A DNA stretch of 64,000 nucleotides, from assembly GCA_030765055.1 (NCBI GenBank), contig CM060953.1:185450768-185514767 (forward strand). Reading direction: 5' to 3'. This document shows, piece after piece, positions 45,426-57,074 of this stretch; the stretch's first letter is position 1, and every line of letters starts with the position of its first letter. The notes under the pieces were generated by a model. The model made no database searches and had not been told where the DNA came from. It saw only the letters and a list, made by a program, of their open reading frames with translations. The stretch comes from Mantis religiosa. Its lineage: Eukaryota; Arthropoda; Insecta; Mantodea; Mantidae. Position numbers and translations under genes: made by a program.

Positions 45426-46212
45426 TATTTTAATCTCGTTTAATAACAATATTTTATCAGATAATAAAACAGTATTCAGAGTGATTATTAATATGTATTT
45501 TGGAACCGTTGCTGAGTTGTAACATGGACACATTAATGTTTTGTCTTGGAGATAATGGGTATGAGACAAACAGCAATTGAAGTTTGCGAGAGACACTACA
45601 TGTGAAAGAAAAGGGAGATATTTTTATTCTTGAAGAGCAGCTTATAATTTAGGCTTAGGTAAGAGTACTCCGAAGATGTGACCACAGAGTACCTCACCTC
45701 CTTAACCAGTAGCTACTTAGTGGAACAGGTTTTCTCTCCAGGGTTGTCACTTTGGTGGTCAAGAGTGACGCAGTGATCGACATCTCGTGGTCACTTTCCC
45801 CAAGTGAGGTCTAATGAACTTTTAGACTGTAGTGAGTTAATTGTTCGCTAAATAGTTTGGTTTGCTACACGATAATAGAAAACATGCCGACAGATTGCAC
45901 GTTTGCAGTGCTCAACCACCGTAATAGGGCTATTATCCATTACGCAAACAAATTTGTGTTTCCCACATAAACAATAGTTAATGTAAAACCTAACAAGTTT
46001 GACAGGAATAAAAGACATATAATTTAGTTCTTGGAATATCTTCTCACGGAATAGATTATGTTTTACGTAAACAATTGTTTAGTTACTCACTGAAACATAA
46101 AAAAGGCAGGGAAATTGTAAAGTTAGAAAGCTGTACAGCATATTTAATTCCAAAGACGATTCTCTGAAGATTTCCCAGTTATGAAAAAATAATTCAAGAG
46201 GACTTCGGAAGT
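45426..46212. other. Unassigned sequence
   Basis: Nothing recognised. Confidence 0.5.
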
Positions 46213-46474
46213 TCTTCTTCTTCCTCTTCCTTCTCCTTCTTCCTCTTCCTCCTTTTTCCTCCTTCCTCCTTCTTCCTCTTCCTCCTTCTTCCCCATCCCC
46301 ATCCTCCTCTTCCTCTTCCTCCCCCTCCTCCTCCTCCTCCTCCTCCTCCTCCTCCTCTTCTTCCTCTTCTTCTTCTACTTCCTCTTCTTCTTCCACTTCT
46401 TCTTCCTCTTCTTCTTCTTCCTCTTATTTTTCTTCTTCTTCTTCCTCTTCTTCTTCGTCTTCTTCTTCTTCACT
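46213..46474. repeat. Polypyrimidine TTC/TCC tract (about 260 bp)
   Basis: Nearly pure C/T on the plus strand, with mixed TTC, TCC and TCTTCC units. It produces a spurious poly-Glu frame on the minus strand. It directly follows the 3' side of the minus-strand LINE relic, so it may be its expanded GAA-type tail. Mirror symmetry could favour triplex (H-DNA) formation. Confidence 0.95.
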
Positions 46475-47165
46475 CCATGGTTTGGGCATATTGCCCGTTC
46501 CGGCTTCATAGATCACTCCAGCGTTTCATGGGACGTCCTCTGTCTCTTCTTCCTTTTGAATTATGGTTTAATACTTCATTTCCATCCTCCATTCTTAATA
46601 TATGTTCATACCATTGTTGCCTTCGTTCTGATATTTTGTCAAGCATTGTTTCGATTTCTAATTCCTTTCAAATATCCTCATTTCTTATTTTGTCCAATAT
46701 TGTACAACCTTTAACACTTCTTAAAAATGTCATTCCTACAGTCTGTATTCTATTTAAATCCTTTTGTGTTGGCACCCAGGTTTCGCTTCCATATAGTAAA
46801 CATGGAATAGCCATTACCTTATACATTTTAATTCTGTATCCTTTCTCATTCTGTTTTTAAAAGTTCTTTGGATTCTCCCACATATTGCTCGGAATTTGTT
46901 TACTTTTTCTTCTATATCAGCATTGTTTCCAAAACTTATGTTACATCCTAAATATTTAAAATTCGAAATTTGTTCTAAAATCCTATTTCCTAAAACATTT
47001 TTGATCTTACATTGTAATTTCCTTTAAAAGCAATAATTTTTGTTTTTTTTTCTTCTGATAATTTAAAATTATACTTTTGTACTATATTATTTAGAATATA
47101 TGTACATTGATTTTTGCAGTAGATTTCATGAATCAATATTTGGTCATCCGAAAACAGTAGTGTAT
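46475..47165 (-). pseudogene. RTE-like LINE reverse transcriptase relic
   Basis: The minus strand read across frames gives FSDDQILIHEIYCKNQC (near 47160-47110), FKLSEEKNKKLLLLKE-like sequence, RIKMYKVMAIPCLLYGSETW (near 46800), VGMTFLRSVKGCTILDKIRN (near 46740-46690) and RGRPMKRW (near 46530). The LYGSETW and RGRPxKRW blocks are typical of RTE-clade ends common in insects. Many stops and frame changes. Its 3' end abuts the polypyrimidine tract. Confidence 0.75.
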
Positions 47166-47267
47166 TAATATAAATACTTTATTTTATTTTGATTCATGGG
47201 TCTGCTAACTTCGGAAGTTATTAATAAAAATTCAAGATATAAATTTCATAGGTCATGAACATTTTTA
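47166..47267. other. Short unassigned spacer
   Basis: AT-rich spacer between the LINE relic and a SINE. Confidence 0.4.
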
Positions 47268-47812
47268 CCGCCTCTGCAGTGAAGTGGTAGCCTGTCAGTC
47301 TCACGTTCAAAAGGTCCCAAGTTAAAATCTAGGTCAGGATTAGTTTTCTGGATAAGGTTTTCTTTATGAGTTTCCTTTATCTTGAAACATGAATGTCTGT
47401 TAACTCTAAGCTTCATGTATCCTGTACTCATTTGAACATCATTTCATTCATCGTCCGATATGACTTAACGTTGGAGCTTTTTCCTTATCCTGAAAGGTGA
47501 CTGTCTGGTAGCTCTAAGCTTCATGTACCCTGTACTCATTTGAACGTCATTTCATTCATCGTCCGATGTAACTTAACGTTGGAGGTTTTCCCTTATCCTG
47601 AAAGATGAATGTCTGGTAACTCAAGGCTCTATGTGTCCTGCACTCATTTGAACATCATTTCATTCATCGTCCGATATGACTTTACGTTGGAGGTTTTCTC
47701 TTATCCTGAAAGATTAATATCTGGTAACTCTAAGCTCTATGTAACCTGTACTAATTTGAACATCATTTCATTCATCGTCCGCTATGCCTTAACGTTGGAA
47801 GACGTAAATTAA
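47268..47812 (+). repeat. SINE family A with tail module repeated four times
   Basis: A head (CCGCCTCTGCAGTGAAGTGG, CAGTCTCACGTTCAAAAGG, decayed B box) is followed by one normal body. Three further near-identical copies of the 3' module (CCTTATCCTGAAAG..., GGTAACTC..., CATCGTCCGATATGAC..., AACGTTGGAGG) occur at about 47480, 47588 and 47696, roughly 108 bp apart. It is the same module and period as the large satellite at 11-14.6 kb, at an early stage of expansion. Confidence 0.93.
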
Positions 47813-49113
47813 GAGAGAAAGGAAATAGTGGTTTAATCAAAATCGTTAGTCATTTTTCTAAAACGAAGTTAAAAATGTTACAAGTAAAAGGTAATGTGAC
47901 ATGGGGGTATTTTTTGAAAATCATCGTGTGGCATTCTTGAACATCATTAACACAGAATTTAGTATTTAGCTTAAGTTTAATCTTTCATTACGCTGACACT
48001 CAAGCTGGAATATTTTTTATAAAGATACCTCGTTTTGGATAACGAGAATTTGCGATGGAATACGGGTGTCGATGTGTTCAATAAAATAGTCTACTTTATC
48101 TGTACGTAACTAGGAAAAATAAGCATGATGTTTATAATGTATTCACTGGTAAACTACACACAATTGCTTGAAAATAAATGACAATCTTGTAGTCACACTT
48201 CTTTTGTTTTATTTAGTATCATTTGTTAATTAAATGACTACAGTAAGAACAGACTGCAAGGAATATATAAACGATAGAGAAGAGGGAAAGTCATATAAGC
48301 GGAGTATGTCTTCTGATGTCCTGGAAGATATAGTAACACTATTTCTGTCATTTGTGCATTTGAGTAATATCTCGATTGCCATTTCACACGATGATCTTTA
48401 ATTCTGGAGCTGTTTCAGTAATTATGGACCGGGATGTAGTGGTCATCCATCTTTAGGGCACAAGTGCTATCGATCAGTTGAAGGTGACATCGCTGCTGAA
48501 GAAGATTGATGGTGATGAAACGAACTGGGACGGCTTAATAGACAGCACAAGTAACGACTTCAGTTAGTACGTGGGAGTTTAGTACAATAGCACACGTATC
48601 TGGGTCGTATTAGGTCACTGCTTTGATTCTCCTGACCGATACACTTTTCCGTCGTTTGTCCGAGTCGTTAGGCAAATATTAGGCAAAATTAGGCAATGGC
48701 TTGCACTTTCCCCGAATTGCCTCTCCCTACATTCTCACTACCCTTCAACCTTCATCTGTTATGTCCTGTCAGGTTTGGTCTACGTCAATGAGCGAAAACT
48801 TTCAAAACTTGTGAGGCACGTATGGCTTTAATGGGCGTAGTTGACGATTTAACTAGATACAACTGGGAAGTCCAATCTGCAAGTCCTTGCTATGACAGGG
48901 CTCCTGAATCAGCCGCCCATTGGCTTCTCTCGCTTCAGTTCTTCATCCCGAGGTGCTTATCTTAGGTGGCACAGTTACAAAACGCCGCATGACCACACGC
49001 CTGTTCACATTACCGTAGCCTATACCTTCATTAATAAATGATAAATACATATAAAATTAAAAAACTAATGTTCGAATATTAAAATCAATACATAATACAA
49101 CGAACGTGAGTTA
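47813..49113. other. Unassigned sequence
   Basis: No gene or repeat recognised in this 1.3-kb stretch. Confidence 0.5.
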
Positions 49114-49115
49114 TA

Positions 49116-49270
49116 CAAGGGGCGTCCAGAAAGTAAGTTCTGGTTCAATTTGTCTCCGCTGCAGCGCTGCGATCGCAGTTCCGCACATGCGCGGTAGACG
49201 CCCTCTATCAAGGAGAACAAACGTGCGCCATTGTGAGATCGCTGTCAGCCACGTACACTTTGTTGTGAGA
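49116..49270 (+). mobile_element. mariner 5' end fragment
   Basis: After TA (49114-49115) it begins CAAGGGGCGTCCAGAAAGTA, a typical mariner terminal repeat. A GC-rich 5' UTR follows (CTGCAGCGCTGCGATCGCAG), as in mariner copies 1 and 2 (CCGCAGCGCTACGG). It stops before any coding region, where a SINE B unit begins. Confidence 0.65.
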
Positions 49271-49577
49271 ACCCCTACTGGTTTACCAGGGAAATATACG
49301 AGTCAGATGGAGAATTTAATGTCAGGACGGCACGTTGGCCATGATAGCTCAATGGGTTAGAGCGACTGGACGGAAACCAGAAGATCCGAGGATCAAATCC
49401 CGGCTATGGCATTGAATTTTTCATGTTGACTCTATCAAAAACCTTAGCCTATATACGGCTAGTGTGAAGAAATGATTAATTTCCATCAATTAACTGAAAT
49501 AATAAGAGTTAAATGAAACCTGGGACTCAAGTACTTACGATAGTAAGTCGCCACAAACGGTGTATCTCGGATGCGAG
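49271..49577 (+). repeat. SINE family B unit 1 of a head-to-tail dimer
   Basis: Contains GGTTTACCAGGGAAATATACG, the tRNA-like head (GATAGCTCAATGGGTTAGAG, GGATCAAATCCCGGC), the GAATTTTTCATGTTGACTC tail and a linker with ACTTACGATAGTAAGTCGCC. The next unit starts at a distance of about 307 bp. Confidence 0.9.
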
Positions 49578-49795
49578 AGTCCCTAGTGGTCTACCGGGGA
49601 ATATACGAGTCAATTGGAGAATTTAATGTCATGACGGCACGTTGGCCATGGTAGCTCAATGGGTTAGAGCGACTGGACGGAAACTAGGAGATCCGTAGTT
49701 CAAATCCCGGCCATGGCATTGAATTTTTCATGTTGACTCTATCTATCAAAAACCTTAGCCTATATACAGCTAGTGTGAAGAAATGATTAATTCCC
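49578..49795 (+). repeat. SINE family B unit 2 of the dimer
   Basis: Repeats unit 1 (GGTCTACCGGGGAATATACG, GGCACGTTGGCCATGGTAGC, TTCAAATCCCGGCCATGGCA, AACCTTAGCCTATATACAGC). Head GCCATGG and 3' CCATGGC form a perfect seven-base acceptor-like stem. Confidence 0.92.
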
Positions 49796-51150
49796 ATCAA
49801 TTAACTAAATTAATATTTGTTATGCTATATTTTCGCACCTTAAAATCTGGCGCTCTAAGCAAATGCCTAGTTGAACCTTTTGTACATTTAGGCATGGATT
49901 CATGTAGTGGCTAATAAAAGATCCTCCTGCATCAATTTGAAATATGGTAAACTGGTTGTCTTTATAAAAAATATCATTTTTATGAGCTATTTTCACAAAT
50001 CTATAGAGTGTACTCAAGAGATCTTTTTACAAAAACGTTCTTTTCGGATTCAGGAATACAAAATATCCAATTTTTAGTCAAATTCAATAGTTACTCTATT
50101 TACTGTAAATACGTAGCAATAAAAATTGGAGTGATCATGAAATGACGTTGAAAATATGCACTGTATAGAATGTAACAATATAATTATTTTTCCCCCAGTT
50201 GAAGTAACATTAACAGTAATTTCCCTGTAAATACCTACACATTCTGATATCATTATTACTGCAATAATAGCGCCAGTGTGAAGAACGTAACAGCCGACTA
50301 GTAATTGCTAAGAGGGTTTATACAAATTCAGCCCATTTGTAATATTCACGCCCTGGAAAAGCATGGCACTTCTACATTTTTACGAAAAAAAGTACTGAAA
50401 TAAAAATAGTTGGAAATTCTGAGCGTCTTAGAAGAAATTTAATTAATATTATGGCTGGTATCTGAGGATGACATTTGTGTGGGCGATGACAAAGAGCTTA
50501 ATTTGTTCGTGAAGAACGATAAGAGCTAAGTTTTACGTCATCGGTGCGGCAAAGCCTGCCCAAACCATGCACAGATATAGGATGCTATTGCGTCTTTGAT
50601 CTCTGCTTTATACCAAAATAAATACGTCAGAATTGATTCAGTACACAACTTGGAGATTTTCTCTTATGTATGTGCCTTTTTCCTGACTTTTAATTAATTT
50701 TAAAATCATTTCTTCCGAAATTATCAAGAAACATTTTGGAATGTGCTGCTGTGAAGCCCTTTTAAAGGAATGTATCTATAAAATGTAAAAAAAAAAAAAA
50801 ATAAAAAAAAAAAATAAAAAAAAATCGATTTCTTAGTTTTACGTTTAATTAATATTATAACTCACACTTCTAGCTGTAAACCCTTTTAGTAACAATTTAA
50901 AGTCAGAAAGTACTAGTTAATCGTTATGCATTTAGTTAAAACACGTTGTCATGTTTCCGCCATCCGTCTATTGTTGAGAATTTCAGCAGGAGTAAGGGAA
51001 TTGCTCCACCCGTATTGTTTATTGGCTGGAGGGGCGGCAGAGACCAACCTTCCTGGGCTGTCACTAGCTGACGTCACGAAGCCAGAAAGAAGTCGGATTA
51101 TCACTGTTTAAGTACAGTTCAAGACTGTTATTCGAGAATATTCGACTATT
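49796..51150. other. Unassigned AT-rich DNA; A-rich tract inside
   Basis: Includes a run of A with single T interruptions at about 50785-50823. At 51010-51080 a short GC-richer island has ATTGGCTGG (CCAAT-type), GGGGCGG and a perfect CRE (51069-51076), weakly promoter-like. No coding sequence recognised. Confidence 0.4.
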
Positions 51151-51352
51151 TTTTTGTAGTTTACGTCCTACAACATTTAGTCATATCCGACGATGAATCA
51201 AATGAGTGAAATGATGCTCCAATGAGTCCGGGGTCCATGGAAATTAGAGTTACCCAACATTAGTCTTTCAGGATAAGGGAAAACCCGGAAAAACTTTATT
51301 CAGGTAACTCACCCTGACCGACATTCGAACTCGGGATCTCTTGAACGTTGTA
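51151..51352 (-). repeat. SINE family A copy, head truncated
   Basis: A T run at the left is the A tail on the minus strand. CATATCCGACGATGAAT, GGTCCATGG, TTTCAGGATAAGGG, CAGGTAACTCACCCTGACC and the B-box region ATTCGAACTCGGG follow. It stops at TCTTGAACG, so the first part of the head is missing. Confidence 0.88.
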
Positions 51353-51825
51353 AATTTAGTTCATACAATCAAATGATTAACTTACAAATCAAATATTGCA
51401 AAACCATATAAAAGTGCAGAAGACGTGGTAAATGAGACAAAAGCTAGCACATGGCGATGTTCAGCTGTCGGAGTGTGAATTGATCGCAGCGACTGTGGTG
51501 GGTGCAATGAACAATGCTCAGCCGGACATTCAGTAATGACATCAGCTGATGATGACTGGTTTATAGCATCGGATGATGTGATAACGCTTCTATTCACCTC
51601 ATTGATCCTATTCTGTAATGTGCAATCCCAACACTATTTAGGGCGTACACATACCAACACTTTTGTACTTGAAGTAAACGATAGCTTATTTTAGGCTCTC
51701 TACCCGTCACTTAAGGTAGAGGAAGCGCATTTTGTATCATGGCACCCGCAGCAACAGCTACAGTGTACTATCCTTCACCAGGCAAGACATAACTCATTAA
51801 CCGCTGGACGTATGGAGTTTGATTG
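51353..51825. other. Unassigned sequence
   Basis: No supported feature; the 71-codon minus frame at 51382-51597 has no motif. Confidence 0.45.
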
Positions 51826-51980
51826 AACTTTAAGTCATATAATACCATCAATAAAATAGAAGTAATGATACTGAAATGAGTCCAAGCTCCACAGATCTTA
51901 GAGGTGCCCGATATTCATCTTTCAGAGTAAGGAAAAACGGAGAAATCTTACCCAGATAGCTCACCCTAACTGTCTTGTTA
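51826..51980 (-). repeat. SINE family A, diverged fragment
   Basis: CTTTAAGTCATATAATACC, TGAAATGAGTCCAAGCTCC, ATTCATCTTTCAGAGTAAGG and CAGATAGCTCACCCTAAC align to the body on the minus strand. The head is lost. Confidence 0.7.
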
Positions 51981-52320
51981 CGTGCTGCGGAGCACTGAGT
52001 CGACCTTGAAGACAACTGCTTGTCAATTTCACGTCATTTTACTGCAATAAGGAGTGCTCTAAATTTCTTTAAACCAGACTTTTGAATCTATGTAAACCTC
52101 GCAGCCACAATATGCTGCGATTATCTGTTTTTCCATGTTTCTGTCATTGAGTGTTGTTGTATGGGATTCAGCTATAGAAAACGTGCTCTAAAATGAAATA
52201 AAAATTTCTGGATCTCGTTCATATAACACCTTTTTACCCTCTATCAGAAAAAAAGGCGGATTTTTGTATTATCTTCGCTGAGAATGAGGTTTGTATTCGG
52301 CTCGATTTCTGGTGGTCACC
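51981..52320. other. Unassigned sequence
   Basis: Nothing recognised. Confidence 0.45.
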
Positions 52321-52930
52321 CATTTTGACTATGAGCTTTGTTCTGTGGTTTTGCCTAATCGGCAAAGCAAAATTTAAGGAGTTGTCCTCTACCACGGATC
52401 CCCGTAGGGGAAATCCGTCCCATTTAGCTGCCGTGGTGTGGGTGCTGTGGACCTCTAGCACTCGTGGTACCTCTGACGTTACTAGAGGAACCCCGGGCCG
52501 AGCATTCAAGCACCTCCCTGATTGGGAGTTGTTCAGATTGGGTTTGACTCGACGGGGCAGTGGTTCCCGATACCCGTGGGAGATCGGGTACGTCTCCGGA
52601 CGGGGTTGAGGGAAGCCATATATTCCCGCGTACTCGCCTGCATAGCTAGTAGAAAGTGTGCTAGATCACCAGGCACCCCCAGCGAGGTCAAATCGGTAGC
52701 CTTTCCCTTTGGGATTGGCGCGCGTAAGTGGCGTATCCACTTCCACCCGTCTTGTGTTTTCGGACCAGATGGCGGGGGCGGCTTGTTAATATTTAAGCCT
52801 CGCCCTACTGGAAAACCCCACGGAGACGCCGGGCTCCCTTCGGGGACAGCTCGGTAACTCCCTGGTAGAAGAAGGAGGTCTGCGACGGCTACCTGCGTAG
52901 ACCCTACTCGTAATCTACCACGGAATCTAT
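52321..52930 (+). repeat. GC-rich block, possible LINE 5' UTR/ORF1 fragment
   Basis: A sharp GC-rich island within AT-rich DNA, with overlapping frames in both directions (52234-52857) but no recognisable RT, endonuclease or zinc-knuckle motif. Composition and abrupt borders resemble the 5' region of R1/jockey-like LINEs elsewhere in insects. I cannot name it. Confidence 0.3.
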
Positions 52931-53087
52931 CTCTCCCATTTTATTTATTTATTGGAAACGCACACAAGCTGTGCAAATGATTACATTACATTCACTTTCA
53001 CATTACTTGTCTTTGTTGTAAGCTACGATGGATTTCGGTCTATTCTTGCATTTGATAATATGGTATCTGTCACAAGCTTCCAGCACA

Positions 53088-53143
<56 letters not shown>

Positions 53144-53640
53144 TTTGGTTCGTGAAACAGTTTGTTACAGCACACCTTGTGGTGAAAACCATAGATAGCC
53201 AGTCTCGTCGTCACGTGTCGCATTTCCTGGTTAGGTTCCATCCAGGTCCTGTCTTGCATAGGAGACGTTGCATAAAAGTCCTCCAGTCCTTCTCATGCAG
53301 ATCTTGTATGAGCTGTTTGAAGTCGGTACTAGCTGGGAGTATGAGCTCACATCTCAGATCCTCTATCAGGAAGGTCTCCCTGCTAAGTTTGTAATCTCTC
53401 CCATTTTGTGTTATTTATTTCATGTTACAAGTTGACCCTAGGGCTGGTGTCGATGGTGGACGGATGACGCGCAGTTTTGCAATTTGTAGCTTCTCGGCTC
53501 CGTCAGATAGTGGCCGTTCGAGATTTTCCCGATTCCCAGTTATTGTTAGGAAAAATTCTCCCTCTCTCTACCGTCTACATTTGCAGGTCATGCAGCCCAC
53601 ACTTCTTCTGTGGTACCTTCAACACATCCAGAGGTGTATT
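52931..53640. other. Unassigned sequence with CA microsatellite
   Basis: A (CA)n run of about 23 units lies at 53091-53139. The phrase AATCTCTCCCATTTTGTGTTA (53393) echoes TATCTCTCCCATTTTATTTA (52929), an imperfect repeat about 460 bp apart. No gene recognised. Confidence 0.45.
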
Positions 53641-54658
53641 TAAACGTCTATGTAGTCAACGCGTGTGCAGTTCGGCCATCTCCTTCGACAAACCCTTGTA
53701 ATCGTTTTACAACACAGATCCTCCTTCTCCCAGTTCTTTCTGCAAGGTTGCCAACTTTCTTGATACGCTATGGGTCCCGTACGAAGTTTCGTCTAAATAA
53801 ATTATCTTATGTCCATTACTGCGAAACTTCCTTAGTTTTTACAAATACAATTCTACTGGATTCCATAATAACCCTTATCTTATTCAAAGTGCGGTATTTG
53901 AAACCCAGCTCCTTTAGGAGACCGCCCATAAGGAAAGTGCCCATAAGGAAAATCACAAACTTCTTGCAAATGTGCAACCAATTCGTCTAAGGTGGGTGCT
54001 CTCCCTTTTGCATAGAATCTAAATTTCTCGGCGAATTAAATCGCATGTGAAATTATCTACTTTAGAGAAACGTTTCCTTTTGTTTTCACACTTGATTGGC
54101 GTATTTGGTATTCCTTTCGTCACAATATTTCTTACTGTATTTCTGTGAATACGCAGAATTTACCAGGTTTATTGCATGATCCCTTATCAAGATTACTTTT
54201 CAGCACATATTTATATGTGTTCAAAACAAGCGCTTGAATTTGCTTAGAAACAGTTCCCGTTATAACTTTGTTTTTTGAGACTTCTCCAGTAACATAACTC
54301 GACCCAGCAACACTTTCCAATTCATTCACACTATTGTCATCACTTGACTGAAAGTTGTCTACTACTTCAATTGCACTTACCACTGCATTTCCCTCCCACG
54401 GTCTCCACATCGTGACACACAACGAATTTCTGCACGTAATGAAACAGATCAACTGGAAGTTGGAACTTTGGCAACTGAGACTCCACGTGGAGTAAACATG
54501 CGATTGTCATTTCCAGAAAATCAGGGTTGCTGTTGGTCCTCAACGACAGTGTTCCATTTCTGAAGAGTGGAGATAGATGTATGACGGTCATTAGTGGGCG
54601 GGAGGATCCGTTTCCTTTGTGATGCAACTGCATTGGCGTTGACTAGACAGACTTTACC
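53641..54658 (-). mobile_element. IS630-like DNA transposon relic, minus copy
   Basis: About 1.0 kb with inverted ends: right GGTAAAGTCTGTCTAGTCAA (read on minus), left counterpart ACGTCTATGTAGTCAACGCG. It is the inverted sister of 57075-58109. It encodes the same chain with more damage: SKNKVITGTVSKQIQALVLN (near 54270), IHRNTVRNIVTKGIPNTPIK (near 54110-54160) and KRKRFSKVDNFTCDLIRREI (near 54070-54010). Frames are broken afterwards. Confidence 0.75.
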
Positions 54659-56328
54659 AAAGATCCCTTATGGGTTGACGGTACTTAGGTGTCCCTTTCG
54701 TTACTTGACATAAGCAATGGGACTATAAGACCTATAAGGCCAGATGTAAAAATGTTTTCACTTAGCTAGGAGACAAGAAAATAAAGTCGTTTAGGATCTT
54801 GTAAAAAATGGATTGACGATAGAGGCTCTGATAGCACCTTGAAAGAGAAAAGATTTAGTTAAACTTCTGTTTAGTGCTAGAGCTTAAAAGCTCGTATCTT
54901 TGTCCCCATTCACAGGCTAATCTGATCACAGAGTGACGTAATCAGTTAATTCGTACAAACCTCGTGTCGTTAGATATAGCAGGTGTGAAATAGAGCAGGC
55001 TCTGAATTGAACCCGACGGTTTGAAAGGCACGTTAATGAAATCTCGCAGGCAGATGGGACGCTCTGCCCTAGAATGACAAGTAAGGTATCGGCAGCAGTT
55101 CGGCGCCTTTCCTATCGATCGTAGGGCATTAAAAAGAACGTCGTGTATCTCAGAGCAACCTGAGTACTACAACTATCTAGCTACTAGCAACAGATTGTTG
55201 TTATATACCAAAAAGTGACGTTTTCAGGGTTTTCTGAACGATAAATTATATACAACTTCAATTTTCAGTTTATATATATATATATATATATAATGGCAGG
55301 CACAATACTTATATTTTAAATATATGGTAGGCTTTTGAAATTTTGTACTGAAAAATTATGTGCCATACCAGAAGAAAACAATTGAAGGAGGTTTGTTCTG
55401 CATTCTTTTGAGAAATGTTAGAATAGCTATTTAACAAATACAAATGTAATTAGCGACATAAAAATAAAAGATACATGCAGTTGAAGACGTGAAATAGGTT
55501 ATATAGCATCTATGAAAAGTGATCGTAAAAATTTGGCAAGTATAGAGACGAAAAACAAAAACAAACTTCGGATACGCTGGAACAAATTTTTGGGGCGATG
55601 TAGTAGTTCTCCTATGAACGATGTGTATATCATATTTTGAACTAATTCACTGTGTTTTAGAATAAAAAGAATTAGTTAACAAACAAAACAAGGGTTAGTT
55701 TACGAATAAAGGTTAAATTGGAGACCACAACTGGGAAATTAATCTAAATGCATAACGACTGCAGCTAGGCAGAATGCAACATTATAACATTTAATAAATA
55801 TACTGATGACGGGAGAGATGCACACCTTCGAAACGTCGATTTCTAATCGTATTTTCACCTAGCTTGCTTCCCGAGAAGAACTTGAGCATATTCGTCCCAG
55901 GAAAGCTTCAGGTCTTATTTTAGCCTACTTTTGATAGTAGATTTTAAATACAGATGACAAGAGCTACTAGCTAAGCATCGGAGTTTATATTATATCAGAA
56001 TGATTCAGCACTGCATTTGTTTTATTACTATAAAGCGTAAACTTCTCTTGTCTTTGAACCTAGGATCGTTGGGTTCAATTTTGCTTGATTGTGTTAATAT
56101 CAGCATTTTATTTTCAAAGGAGGAGTCAAAAGTTATGTACATTGTTAACACCAGAACGTGAAAAAAATAACGAATCATGATCAAATTGAAGAACTAACGG
56201 GGCACAAAGAAATTTTAAGGAGTACATCCTCACAAATTGGCGCCCAACGCGCGGCTAAAATGTTTTATTACTAGTTGTGAGCTACTTTTGATCAAATCTT
56301 GTGGTTTGTTTGTTTCCAAATATTTTGT
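54659..56328. other. Unassigned sequence with TA microsatellite
   Basis: A (TA)n run lies at about 55267-55292. CTGATGA (55803-55809) and GAAACGTC (55830-55837) resemble the hammerhead-core/Penelope-type phrase discussed in the findings. Nothing else recognised. Confidence 0.4.
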
Positions 56329-56419
56329 TTTTAAAAATGGTACTGCATCTTTCATTTAGTACAATGAATTCTGCACCACATCGCAGGAAACATAACTTCT
56401 ACATGGAAGGATAGAGTCA

Positions 56420-56610
56420 GACTGAAAAATTCGAAGCCATAGCCTGGATTTGAACCACGGATCTTCTGGTCTCCGTACAGCCGCTCTAACCATTGAGCTA
56501 CTATGGCCAACGTGCCGATGACAAATTCACCAACTGACTCGTATTTTTCCCGGTAAACCACTTAGGAGTTCTCATAAACACTTGAGACAACTACCTTAAT
56601 GGCGACTTAC
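56420..56610 (-). repeat. SINE family B, left arm of a large palindrome
   Basis: Minus-strand B copy with the extended flank (CACTTAGGAGTTCTCATAAAC, CTACCTTAATGGCGACTTAC). The head includes GATTTGAACCACGGATCTTC and GAGCTACTATGGCCAACGTG. Confidence 0.92.
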
Positions 56611-56742
56611 TATGCTGTAAGTACTTTAAGGTCCGGGCTTTATAGTTAACCACTATTAGGTCAATTAATGGAAATTAATTGTTCTTTCACACTAGTCGTG
56701 TGTAGGTTAAATTGTGGAAACGTAGAGTCAGACTTACATGTT

Positions 56743-56940
56743 GTAAGTCGCCATTAAGGTAGTTGTCTCATGTGTTTATGAGAACTCCTAAGTGGTTTAC
56801 CGGAAAAAACACGAGTCAGTTGGAGAATTTAATGTCATGTCGGCACGTTGGCCATAGTAGCTCAATGGTTAGAGCGGCTGGACGGAAACCAGAAGATCCG
56901 TGGTTCAAATCCCGGCTATAGCATTGAATTTTTCTGTCTG
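56743..56940 (+). repeat. SINE family B, right arm of the palindrome
   Basis: The mirror of the left arm: GTAAGTCGCCATTAAGGTAG, TTATGAGAACTCCTAAGTGG, GAGTCAGTTGGAGAATTTAA, and a tRNA-like head (56851-56922) with GCCATAG/CTATAGC ends and GTGGTTCAAATCCCGGC. The arms of about 190 bp are separated by about 132 bp of B-tail sequence. Confidence 0.92.
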
Positions 56941-57074
56941 ATTTTACGTTTCCATAATGTAGCTTACACAGAGCCAGTGTGAAAGAACAATTAAGTTCCA
57001 ATAACTTCTACATATTTTCAAGTAGAGAGCTAAAGTTCCACAATCTTTTAGGGAAGGTATTGCTATCTAATTTG

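Noticed and set aside
46079..46396. Glu-rich open frame on the minus strand
   Set aside because: Artefact of the polypyrimidine tract; no conserved sequence outside the Glu/Lys run.
52322..52857. Host exon in the GC-rich block
   Set aside because: No splice-bounded frame or recognisable domain; composition and abrupt borders fit a repeat fragment better.
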